The translations under genes and the position numbers were made by a program. Positions 1 to 8,634 of a DNA stretch of 38,754 nt are shown piece after piece. Each line of letters opens with the position of its first letter. The first letter of the stretch is position 1. The notes beneath the pieces were generated by a model. The model made no database searches. It saw only the letters and a list, made by a program, of their open reading frames with translations, and was not told the origin of the DNA. The stretch comes from Nanobdellota archaeon (lineage in GTDB: Archaea > Nanobdellota > Nanobdellia > Woesearchaeales > GW2011-AR9): NCBI GenBank assembly GCA_018824365.1, contig JAHJGQ010000081.1:1-38754 (forward strand). The letters are read 5' to 3'.

Positions 1-85
1 CTATATATTATTTTTTTCATTTAGTTAATTAGAATGTTTCATAAATACCTCAAGCATTTCCGTTATATTTATATAATTAAATATA

Positions 86-622
86 TTGATTATATCCAAT
101 ATGAAACTTCGGCAAGTTACTTTACGTTATAATGGACTTTTTGATTTTGATGGTTTATATTCAGCAGTTATTGATTGGGCAAAGAATTATGGTTATATGT
201 GGCAAGAAACGTCCTATAAACACAAAGTGCCTTCACCCAAAGGAGCTGAACAGGAACTTGATTGGATTTTAACGAAAAAAGTTACTGACTATATGAGTTA
301 TGAGCTTAAGCTTACGGTTCATGCTTGGGATATGATGGAAGTTAATGTAGACGTTGATGGACGTAAAAAGTCCTTAAGCAATGCTCGAATATATATCTTG
401 ATAAATGGTAAATTGACTACTGATTGGCAGAATAAGTTTAAAGGAGGTAAGATTGCAGAAATTATCGGTAAATGGTATGGGAAAGTGATGAAGAGAGACA
501 TAGAAACTGCATATTTTGATACATTATATTACCGTATGTGGAACTTGCACGCAATCATGAAAAAATATTTTGATATGCAATCTAAGAAATATGCATATAA
601 AGGATATCTCGGAGAAAACTAA
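86..622 (+). CDS. uncharacterized protein, paralogous to the ORFs at 9973 and 10482 (start may be the ATG at 101)
   Basis: ORF; shares the layout 'L.YNGLF...LYS.I..........W.E.......P.G...' with the two tandem ORFs at 9973-11081. Confidence 0.8.
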   Translation: MIISNMKLRQVTLRYNGLFDFDGLYSAVIDWAKNYGYMWQETSYKHKVPSPKGAEQELDWILTKKVTDYMSYELKLTVHAWDMMEVNVDVDGRKKSLSNARIYILINGKLTTDWQNKFKGGKIAEIIGKWYGKVMKRDIETAYFDTLYYRMWNLHAIMKKYFDMQSKKYAYKGYLGEN

Positions 623-859
623 GCTTTAATTTTATGTTGCTAGAGGTATCTTGCGAACAAGGAAGTTTCACAACCATAAAGATTAACCAGCTGGATTTTC
701 TAAGCTAAACTCCCAATAGTTATCGCATACTCTCTAGCTTAATCTTGTAATAGTAAATAACTATATAATTATTTCTTACCACTAAATGTAGATAAAAATT
801 TAAAACAAACTTAATATCATTCTTTAGTAGTTACAAAAGCAACTTTTATAAACTAGATT

Positions 860-1762
860 ATGAAGCAGATAATAACTATGCTATTTAATCCAAAGATGGA
901 AAATTTTGGACTTGACAATTATATTATGTCTGAAGTAGATTCTACGTTTAAACCAGTGGTGGTTGAAATAGCAGATATGGTGGATATTCTAAGAACACAT
1001 AGAGTGTCTGAATTAAAATATTCTCTCAACGAAAACTTAGGAGACCTTTCAGCATCAAAATTTCCTACAGAATGTGAAGTAATCAATTATGAATTTGCAA
1101 AATTAGTTGTCTTAAATGAAATATATAAAGCACCTCAAAAAGTAAAAGTTGGAATGTTGTTATATCTTAAAAGTTTGTGTGTGGATAGTCTAAATAGTGA
1201 AAATTTACAAAAAGCAGAATCGGCTCTTAAACCAGTTGCAATTGAAGCTGCCGAGATGGTGGATATCTTAAGAAAATATGATTTATCTAGAGAAAATTAT
1301 TCATTGAGGGAAAGTTTAGATATTCAAATAAGTCCTAAAATACCTCTTGAACATGAAATAATTAACTATGAGTTAGCAAAAGGAAAAATATTGGGCAAAG
1401 TAAATAAAACTGCTTTAAATGTTGGAATTGAAATGCTGTTAATCCTAAAAGATTTATGTGTTAATGATTATAGTGAGAATGATTTGGATGAGTCAAAGAA
1501 AGCTCTCAAGAATGTTGTTGATAATGTCTTATATATTGCTAAAGTCTTTAGGAATTATAGGGTAGATGAATTAAGATATTGTCTAAATTCAAGTTTGACT
1601 GATATCTTAACTCCGAATATTCCATCAATGTCAGAAGTTCTAGAATTTAATATAGCAAGGAGTATGATATTAGGGGAAGCTGGTAAGAAGAATATCAAAA
1701 CCAGTGTAGGTATGTTTAGGCTGGTAAAAGATTTATGCTTTAATTTAAGGTATGATCTTTAG
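860..1762 (+). CDS. uncharacterized protein built of three ~85-100 aa internal repeats
   Basis: ORF; repeated pattern 'LKPV..EAA.MVDILR.....YSL...L......P...E.INYE.AK..IL.......K..V.MLL.LK.LCV'. Confidence 0.75.
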   Translation: MKQIITMLFNPKMENFGLDNYIMSEVDSTFKPVVVEIADMVDILRTHRVSELKYSLNENLGDLSASKFPTECEVINYEFAKLVVLNEIYKAPQKVKVGMLLYLKSLCVDSLNSENLQKAESALKPVAIEAAEMVDILRKYDLSRENYSLRESLDIQISPKIPLEHEIINYELAKGKILGKVNKTALNVGIEMLLILKDLCVNDYSENDLDESKKALKNVVDNVLYIAKVFRNYRVDELRYCLNSSLTDILTPNIPSMSEVLEFNIARSMILGEAGKKNIKTSVGMFRLVKDLCFNLRYDL

Positions 1763-1792
1763 AATATGTTATAAGATGCCAGAAAGATAATG

Positions 1793-1806
1793 TGCACCGG
1801 CCGGGA
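1793..1806. repeat. 14-bp direct repeat TGCACCGGCCGGGA (tRNA 3' end), left copy
   Basis: Exact match to 2927-2940. Confidence 0.85.
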
Positions 1807-1898
1807 CCTTCGCAGACACGAAGAGAGTAGTAAACATAAACAATGTAGGAACACAGTTACTGTCTCTATCTTCTCCTCAACAGTCTATTCGAACCCGA
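1793..1898 (-). tRNA. tRNA 3' module (T-arm plus 3' acceptor strand) with an 81-nt T-loop BHB intron (1807-1887); 5' part not found beside it; fragment, split-tRNA 3' half or att remnant
   Basis: Minus strand: TCGGG-TTCG-AA^T-AGAC...GTCT-G-CGAA-GG^T-CCCGGCCGGTGCA. Splicing gives TCGGGTTCGAATCCCGGCCGGTGCA, whose last 24 nt equal the mature 3' end of the tRNA-Gly at 2927-3058. Confidence 0.55.
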
Positions 1899-2123
1899 TA
1901 GGTTAAGTATCATATGTTTAACATCTTTATAAAAATTTTGTAAGTAGAAATACTCTTTTTAGAGAACATGTTTGTTGTTTCTTACACCACTCACCCACTG
2001 GACAAGTCCGGGTAGAGTTTATATATTAGCAAATTTACAGGATATTAAGAAAAAGAGGTTACACATAACAGCAATAAAATTCTTTTGACAAAGTAAAGAA
2101 GAAATTTAAACAGTGGTGCTTGG

Positions 2124-2178
2124 TCGCCTCTTTCTCTTGAAAACCCCGGGTTTTAGAATAATGCAAACTTGGAGGCGA
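2124..2178 (+). promoter_or_regulatory. hairpin enclosing the Shine-Dalgarno of the endonuclease gene
   Basis: TCGCCTC (2124-2130) pairs with GAGGCGA (2172-2178), which overlaps GGAGG upstream of ATG 2184; inner hairpin AAAACCC-C-GGGTTTT (2140-2154). Confidence 0.5.
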
Positions 2179-2183
2179 TAAGG

Positions 2184-2972
2184 ATGAATAAGAAAAGATT
2201 AAACAAAAGTGAACTTAAGCTTATTGGTACGTTAATTAAAAAAAATTACTCACTAAATGAAATTTCCAAAATATTAGGGAGGAGCAAAACTACAATATAC
2301 TATCATTTTAGAAAAATAAAAGGAAGATATGTTAAACCAGTAACTTTGATATCTGGTGATGAAGAATTAATTGGCGAGTTTATAGGCCTGTTTGCTGGTG
2401 ATGGCTCTTTCTACAAAATGCCTAATTACAAATACAATATTCGTTTACATTTTAATTCTACTGAAGCTAATTATGTTGATAATCTTATTCGAAATGTATT
2501 AATTAAGCTATTTGGCAAAAAACCAATGATGTTTAAACAAGAAAATAGGATAAATTTATGTTATTATTCTAAGAATATTTATGAGTTTGTTAAGGATTAT
2601 CTATGTTGGGATTTAAATGAACCTAAAACCTATTCTGTTAGGCTAAAGAAAGAGGATTATTCAAGTGCTTTTATGGTGGGTTTTATTAGAGGATCATTGG
2701 ATAGCGATGGGTATTTGTCTTCTAAAAAAGTCAGTTTTGCAACTGTTTCTCCAGGATTGAAAGAAAGTATTATAAGATGTTTAGATAGTTTAGATTTATC
2801 ATACAGTGTACGATTATACAAAGAAAAAAGAGAAAATCGTAGAGATATTTATCATGTTAATATTCTTAGAAAGGATTTCAACAAATTTTATCAAATTATT
2901 AAGCCAAGAAACATAAAAGGACTGAATGCACCGGCCGGGATTCGAATATCCGAACGTCCAGTCCAATTTTGA
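2184..2972 (+). CDS. LAGLIDADG homing endonuclease-like protein with N-terminal HTH
   Basis: Two LAGLIDADG-type motifs (LIGEFIGLFAGDGSF, FMVGFIRGSLDSDGYL), N-terminal HTH (LNEISKILGRSKTTIYYHF); ATG 2184 preceded by GGAGG; the ORF track starts at TTG 2169. Confidence 0.85.
   Translation: MNKKRLNKSELKLIGTLIKKNYSLNEISKILGRSKTTIYYHFRKIKGRYVKPVTLISGDEELIGEFIGLFAGDGSFYKMPNYKYNIRLHFNSTEANYVDNLIRNVLIKLFGKKPMMFKQENRINLCYYSKNIYEFVKDYLCWDLNEPKTYSVRLKKEDYSSAFMVGFIRGSLDSDGYLSSKKVSFATVSPGLKESIIRCLDSLDLSYSVRLYKEKRENRRDIYHVNILRKDFNKFYQIIKPRNIKGLNAPAGIRISERPVQF
2927..2940. repeat. 14-bp direct repeat TGCACCGGCCGGGA, right copy (3' end of tRNA-Gly)
   Basis: Exact match to 1793-1806. Confidence 0.85.
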
Positions 2973-3058
2973 CGTTTCCCGGATGACCGGCTTGGAAGGC
3001 CGGGATTCTTTACGGCGTGATAGGAAATTCTAACACGTAGCCATTAAACTACCGGTGC
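2927..3058 (-). tRNA. tRNA-Gly(UCC) with two introns: 3010-3038 (29 nt, D-loop) and 2947-2977 (31 nt, between T-stem and T-loop)
   Basis: Spliced 72 nt: GCACCGG TA GTTT AATGGCTA GAAT C CCGGC CTTCCAA GCCGG TCAT CCGGG TTCGAAT CCCGG CCGGTGC A. All four stems pair; anticodon TCC; both introns have a 4-bp helix flanked by 3-nt bulges. Confidence 0.9.
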
Positions 3059-3252
3059 ATAAAATAAGAAAATCGCACTTCTCTTTATAAAATTTCCTTT
3101 CTTGTTAAATAGATTCATCAAATAAACTTCTCAAATCTACGCTTTACCTAACTATTTCTAACTTAATTTATCTTCAATAAGACTTAAATACCAAATGATA
3201 GTAATTTTCTATCACAAAAAAGCATAATGCTTTGATTTTTTGGAGATAACTT

Positions 3253-3981
3253 ATGGTAAATTGTTCAGAGCTGATAATGAAAAGAAAAGAACTAGAGGAT
3301 TTGCTGGACAGATTAAGCCAAGACGAAACATTCACTTTATTAGATAAAAGTATTGAAATTAGAATATATGATTTAATGATTAACGCTAGAATAAAGTATA
3401 ATCAAGCAATGAATGAAGATTTAGATAATATAATTAAAGGCCTATTAGAAGTACCGAGTGATAAAATTGATAATCTTTCTGTTGGGTTCAGTGCTAAATC
3501 TACTCTTCTAAATTGGAAGGAAAAATATGGTCATGCACCAGCTTATATCTTTGTCTTGAACTTTGATCCAAATAATCCTCAACATAAAGAGCATAGTTTT
3601 GGTGCAATGTCTGGAAGATCTTTCCGCCCTTGCATTAATAGGAATATCAATGATCAAGATATAATTGAAGATATTGAAAAGATAGCTTATGAAGATAATG
3701 CAGTTATTATAGATAAAAAAGGATTAATTCTAGCAACAAATATACAGCTTGTTGATGTAAATCCTTCAGCAATACTTGGTGAATTCTCTAAAAATAGTGA
3801 TGATCATAAGAAGTTTGGTTTTGTTCATGAAGTGCATTCCAGACATTTTTCTTCTTTAGGAGCTTCTTATCATATTCCTGGTTCAGTAGTTTACACACTA
3901 GGGGAAGCTGGTTATATAAGGAGATTTGAAAAAGGTAAAATAACCTTCTCTACCGTCGAGCAAGAGATTAGGGCTTTGTAA
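3253..3981 (+). CDS. DisA_N/DAC-like (diadenylate cyclase-related) protein, divergent motifs
   Basis: C-terminal half 'DNAVIIDKKGLILATNIQLVDVNP...SRHFSSLGASYHIPGSVVYTLGEAGYIRRFEKG' resembles the DAC DGA...RHR layout. Confidence 0.65.
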   Translation: MVNCSELIMKRKELEDLLDRLSQDETFTLLDKSIEIRIYDLMINARIKYNQAMNEDLDNIIKGLLEVPSDKIDNLSVGFSAKSTLLNWKEKYGHAPAYIFVLNFDPNNPQHKEHSFGAMSGRSFRPCINRNINDQDIIEDIEKIAYEDNAVIIDKKGLILATNIQLVDVNPSAILGEFSKNSDDHKKFGFVHEVHSRHFSSLGASYHIPGSVVYTLGEAGYIRRFEKGKITFSTVEQEIRAL

Positions 3982-4129
3982 GGAATTCTTTTGGTATGTC
4001 ATTTTTATTCTAAATAACATCTTTTTTTATACACTATTTTTTATACTCCAATATTCATACGTTAAAATAGGCTATGAGAACCGCTTTGTTTCCGATATAT
4101 TTTTAAACATAATTCTCTTTACAAAAATT

Positions 4130-4642
4130 ATGGTAGAACTTACTGGACAAAATTGTAATTTTTGTGGAGAAAATAAACTTACTTTACGTGAAGAGGAGAT
4201 AGAGATCCCTTACTTCGGGCGGGTTTTTGTCTTTTCTATGGAATGTACAGCTTGTGGTTATAGAAAGTCTGATGTAGAACCAGCAGAAAGCAAAGAACCA
4301 TGTAAATATACATTAGAAGTAAGTTCAGAAGATGATCTTAACATTAAGATAATCAAGTCAGGAGAAGCTATACTTAAAATACCGCACATCATAACTGTTG
4401 AACCAGGACCTGCTGCAAATGGTTATGTTACTAATGTTGAAGGTCTTCTTGAGCGGATTAAAAATAGGATCACCTCTTCAGTTGAAGGGGAAGAAGATCC
4501 TGCTGCAAAGAAAAAGGCTAAAAATCTTATTAAGAAATTAAATAAAGTTTTAGTTGGCAGAGAACCATTAAAGATAATTATTGAAGATCCTACCGGTCAT
4601 AGTGCAATCGTTTCTGATAAAGCGCAAAAGAGTAAACTTTAG
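4130..4642 (+). CDS. ZPR1-type zinc finger protein
   Basis: CNFCGE...CTACGYRKSDVEP plus 'EPGPAANGYVTNVEGLLERI' typical of archaeal ZPR1 proteins. Confidence 0.85.
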   Translation: MVELTGQNCNFCGENKLTLREEEIEIPYFGRVFVFSMECTACGYRKSDVEPAESKEPCKYTLEVSSEDDLNIKIIKSGEAILKIPHIITVEPGPAANGYVTNVEGLLERIKNRITSSVEGEEDPAAKKKAKNLIKKLNKVLVGREPLKIIIEDPTGHSAIVSDKAQKSKL

Positions 4643-4645
4643 ATT

Positions 4646-4912
4646 TTATTCTCTTTCGCTCATTATAACTCTTTCTAACTCTCTTAAAACTTCATTGTCA
4701 TCTGGAGTTATTTCTATAGTAAATCTATTTCTAGGACCTATCTCCATTTCAACAGTTCTTCCTTTGTAACTAAAAGAATCCTGGCGATATTCTTCTTCAC
4801 GTTGATGACATCCAAAAGTAAATTCCCTGCTAATAAACTGGGCTTCTTTTAGCAAATAATCCCTAAGATTCTCATAGCCATTAATGTTTGGTTCAAATTC
4901 TATCTTTGCCAT
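4646..4912 (-). CDS. uncharacterized 88-aa protein
   Basis: ORF convergent with the ZPR1 gene, protein-like composition. Confidence 0.6.
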   Translation of the reverse strand: MAKIEFEPNINGYENLRDYLLKEAQFISREFTFGCHQREEEYRQDSFSYKGRTVEMEIGPRNRFTIEITPDDNEVLRELERVIMSERE

Positions 4913-5373
4913 TACTTATAATGATTAATTATCTTTTAAATATATTATGAATTATGGTATTTATCCAAGATCATTTGTTTAGAAATACTTTTTTTATATT
5001 ATCAGTGTAATGTTAAACTCAATAAATTTGGAGTCCTAAAAACGAAAAGGGCAATTTCTTCATAAGATTATTAAAACTCACTCATTTTTTAAATGTTTAA
5101 GAATTTTGATTTGGTTAAGTTTCAGATTAAATATTTGTTCCTGTGTTGTTAATTTGAAAAAAATTGGGTCTTCTGTATTTATGATCAAGAAATTGCTCAT
5201 TAATTCTTTTTCTAATGTATCACTTACGCTCTGTGAAAGACAGACTCCATATTTACTTTGCGGATGCAATTTTACCCCATTATGTAGGTAAAAGAGTTTA
5301 ACATGCTTTAGGGAATGTTATATGTAATGAAAACCATAAATAAATATAAATATACATTGTTCAATTTAATCTG

Positions 5374-5580
5374 ATGAAACACATGATTGGAGACAGTATT
5401 GATGTTCTTATTTGCCCAGAGGGGCATAGTGTGCCGTATGCACGTTGGAATTATGCAAAAGAATTATCTAAAACTGAAGTTGATGCAATGACATTATTAC
5501 CAGTATATGAATCCGGGCTATATTGTTCAAAATGTGATAAGCCTTACGGATTAAGTAAATTAACTAAACCACAAGTATAA
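5374..5580 (+). CDS. small putative zinc-binding protein
   Basis: CPEGHSVPYARW...YCSKCDKPYG cysteine/histidine pairs. Confidence 0.6.
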   Translation: MKHMIGDSIDVLICPEGHSVPYARWNYAKELSKTEVDAMTLLPVYESGLYCSKCDKPYGLSKLTKPQV

Positions 5581-5605
5581 TTGTTTGTAATCTTTTTTAA
5601 ATAAC

Positions 5606-6286
5606 TCACTGAAATATTTTTTCCCTTTCTTTATTAGTTAAGTATTTATATCCTTTTACTTCTAAAGTACCTAAACTTAGCTTTCCTATCCTTATCCTCT
5701 GTAAGTAAGATACTTTAAAATCCAAAGCATCAAAGATCCTTCTTATAATGCGGTTCTTTCCTTCATGGATAGTTATTTCAAGGAGATTATTTGTCTGCTT
5801 TCGAATCTTTGCAGGAGCGGTCTTTCCATCTTTAAGAACAATCCCTTTTTCAATCTGCTTAATCTCATTATCATTTATCGGCCTGTTAATTTCAACCAGG
5901 TATGTTTTCTTAATCTCATGGCTTGGATGCATTATCTTATTGGCAAAATCACCGTCATTTGTCAACAGAAGTAAACCTGTAGAATTATAATCTAATCTTC
6001 CTATGGGAAAGATTCTTTCTTTAACTCTAATATAATCCATCACTGTTTTATATTGTTTATCTCTTAAAGCTGTTACACAACCAAGCGGCTTATTGAATTT
6101 GATATAGACTTTTCTCTCTTTTCTTACTGATCTATTATCTACATAAATATTGTCATCTTCAGAAGCTTTATCGCCTAAAGAGATAACTTTATCATTAACT
6201 TTTACTCTGCCTTTCTCGATAAGTTCTTCAGCTTTCCTCCTTGAGCAATAGCCGTAATTGCTTAACAGTTTCTGTACTCTTTGCAT
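5606..6286 (-). CDS. RsuA/RluB/E/F-family pseudouridine synthase with S4 domain
   Basis: S4 domain 'MQRVQKLLSNYGYCSRRKAEELIEKGRVKVN' and catalytic region 'FPIGRLDYNSTGLLLLTNDG'. Confidence 0.9.
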   Translation of the reverse strand: MQRVQKLLSNYGYCSRRKAEELIEKGRVKVNDKVISLGDKASEDDNIYVDNRSVRKERKVYIKFNKPLGCVTALRDKQYKTVMDYIRVKERIFPIGRLDYNSTGLLLLTNDGDFANKIMHPSHEIKKTYLVEINRPINDNEIKQIEKGIVLKDGKTAPAKIRKQTNNLLEITIHEGKNRIIRRIFDALDFKVSYLQRIRIGKLSLGTLEVKGYKYLTNKEREKIFQ

Positions 6287-6584
6287 ATCTCTGGGTTGTC
6301 GGTTGTAAATATAAATTTTACTGCATGCAAAATAAATGTTTGAGAATTAATAAGGGATAATTTTGATTCTATTATTGGTTTGTTATTGGTGACTTATGAC
6401 CACCTCATAAAATAACTACCAACAACATAACTACTGGTTAGTGGTAATTTTAGAAAGATTTAAATAAAAGTAGGATATTATAGCTTAATATGAGGCATAA
6501 AATAAGCATTACATTAGACAAAGTGAAATATTAGATGAAAATACTAAAAAAAGCACGTAAATTGTCTTAAAAAACCACATTAAT

Positions 6585-8189
6585 ATGACAACCCCAATTG
6601 ACTTAGTTCGACAATATGGATCTGTACGAGAAATTCCAAATGCCGATTTGATAGCATTAGGATTTCAAAAGAAGATTATTGAAACAGATAGTGGAATATG
6701 CTATAAAATTGAGAAAGAAAGTGCTGCAAAGCAAATATCAGAAGCGCAGAAAGAAGCTCCTTTTGAAAAATTGGAAGTTATTTTGAGTAAAAATGATGTG
6801 TTTTGTTCTCTATCACAGGGATTATATTGCAAAGTAATGCAACTCATTAATAATTTAGAAAATGATATAGATATTTCTAATACTGATTTGACTAATTTTA
6901 AAAGGAAAACCCCTCCACGAACCTCATTAAAACAGTTTGGTACAGTTGCAGAAGAATATCTTGAAAAAAAGTTTGGTTCACATAAAGGTAAAGATTATTC
7001 AGAAGCAGACATACTAAAATCATATTGTAGATTATGGGAACTTCAGTGTGATGAAAGAGGCTGGATGATTGATATTGTACCTATAAGTAATCAAATCTTC
7101 TCAACTGTCCTAGATGAACTTGCACTTGAAGAATTGGTAATGCCAAAGAAACAAGTGGAAGCATTATATCGTGAATTAGAAAAAGTACGAAGTCAGCTTA
7201 CAGATGTTGACGAGTTAAAGCAATGGCAAGAACTAGGCGGTGGAATTTTTACTATTGAAGATACTGTTATGGCTTTTGGAGATGACTGGAGAGAGCTATG
7301 CAGCCCTGAATTCGTTAATTATATTACTGCAGATTTAGGCACGGTATATCAGAGATTAGTACGTGAAGTGTTAAAAGACAAAGGGTTTGATACAATTACA
7401 CAAAGTTTGGAACAATGTTTAGGAATAGATGAATATAGATTATTTTTACAATCTGTAAAAGGAGATCAATTGCCCTCATTTGAAAGAACAAAAGAAATAC
7501 AAAAGAAAATCAAAGACGCACCTCTTGAAGAAAGAAAAGTCTTAAGTCAAGAATTAAAACAAGCAAAAGAACAACAGAAATATGAAAGACAATTAGTAGA
7601 AGGCGCTCTTAACTTCCTGTCACCTGAAGTTTTATTTGCACAGCATATGAAAAGGGAGTTTAAAGAAATCCAACAAATCTTATATCGTCAAGGTAATGAT
7701 CAAGAACAACTTTATTTAGATGGAAGACCTAATAAAAAGTTAGATAAAGATCCTGGTGAAGTAAGTGGAGATTGCACAAGAGGAGCACCACTTCCATTTT
7801 ACGACTCTCGTGTCCATAATATCAAAGTACTCAAAGGGAGTGGACAACATATTGGGAACATCTATTTATTTGAGACTGCTGCTGAAGGGTATAGTAAAGT
7901 ATGGCATCTTGATGCAATTCAAGTTCCAGAACAAGCGGATTGGGATAAAAGTATCGAAGCATTAATATTTACCCTCGCAAAAGCGGCAGAAGCCAAAAAT
8001 GTTAGTTGTATTACTGTAAACAAAATAAAACACCTCATCTCAAACTTTGATTATATTGGTGAAGCAGTAGAAAAATATCACCGGGAACATGGTGGAGAGA
8101 TGACGATGGTTGATTTAGATATAAACATCAGACCTGATTATTCAGGATTCCAAGGTGATGGTGAAGCAAGAGTGTTATGGAAAAAATGA
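6585..8189 (+). CDS. large uncharacterized multidomain protein
   Basis: 534-aa ORF; C-terminal ~130 aa (GDCT...HNIKVL...IGNIYLFE...VWHLDAIQVP) looks like a distinct globular domain. Confidence 0.75.
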   Translation: MTTPIDLVRQYGSVREIPNADLIALGFQKKIIETDSGICYKIEKESAAKQISEAQKEAPFEKLEVILSKNDVFCSLSQGLYCKVMQLINNLENDIDISNTDLTNFKRKTPPRTSLKQFGTVAEEYLEKKFGSHKGKDYSEADILKSYCRLWELQCDERGWMIDIVPISNQIFSTVLDELALEELVMPKKQVEALYRELEKVRSQLTDVDELKQWQELGGGIFTIEDTVMAFGDDWRELCSPEFVNYITADLGTVYQRLVREVLKDKGFDTITQSLEQCLGIDEYRLFLQSVKGDQLPSFERTKEIQKKIKDAPLEERKVLSQELKQAKEQQKYERQLVEGALNFLSPEVLFAQHMKREFKEIQQILYRQGNDQEQLYLDGRPNKKLDKDPGEVSGDCTRGAPLPFYDSRVHNIKVLKGSGQHIGNIYLFETAAEGYSKVWHLDAIQVPEQADWDKSIEALIFTLAKAAEAKNVSCITVNKIKHLISNFDYIGEAVEKYHREHGGEMTMVDLDINIRPDYSGFQGDGEARVLWKK

Positions 8190-8217
8190 CATCAAAAAAC
8201 ATTACCAGACAAATCAA

Positions 8218-8589
8218 TCATTTTTCTTTCTTAAAAGCCTGAGGAAGATCGATCATATACTTACCTTCTTCAAGTTTGATAATCAAAGGATCTTTTTTGA
8301 ATAAATGGACCAGATCAAGTTCATATTTGCCTGGTTTAAGCACTCTTATTGCTTCAATGTCAAGAACTACTGGATCGTTAGCTTCTTCTTTGATATTAAG
8401 TATTTCACCGATATCTTTTTCAATATTCTTTTTATCTTCTATTGAAAGATTGGTCAATAATTCCTTACCTTTATCAATATCCTTCTTTTTTATGTAAAAG
8501 AAAAGTCTGGCACCACAACTACAGCCTTTAAGAATTTCTTCAGCTCCATCTGGATAAAATTTACTGCAACGTACACATTGATGTGGCAT
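8218..8589 (-). CDS. zinc-ribbon protein of the DUF2072 (OapC/ArvC-like) family
   Basis: CVRCSKFYPDGAEEILKGCSCGARLFFYIKK and position beside the DUF2073-like gene and GTPase. Confidence 0.7.
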   Translation of the reverse strand: MPHQCVRCSKFYPDGAEEILKGCSCGARLFFYIKKKDIDKGKELLTNLSIEDKKNIEKDIGEILNIKEEANDPVVLDIEAIRVLKPGKYELDLVHLFKKDPLIIKLEEGKYMIDLPQAFKKEK

Positions 8590-8634
8590 AAGAATAAAAA
8601 TATAATATAGTATTTATTTGTTTCTATTGGAAAG

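Noticed and set aside
1881-1910. Plus-strand TTCGAACCCGATAGGTTAAG resembles a 5S rRNA loop region
   Set aside because: No flanking 5S helices; the minus-strand T-arm/BHB reading explains it better.
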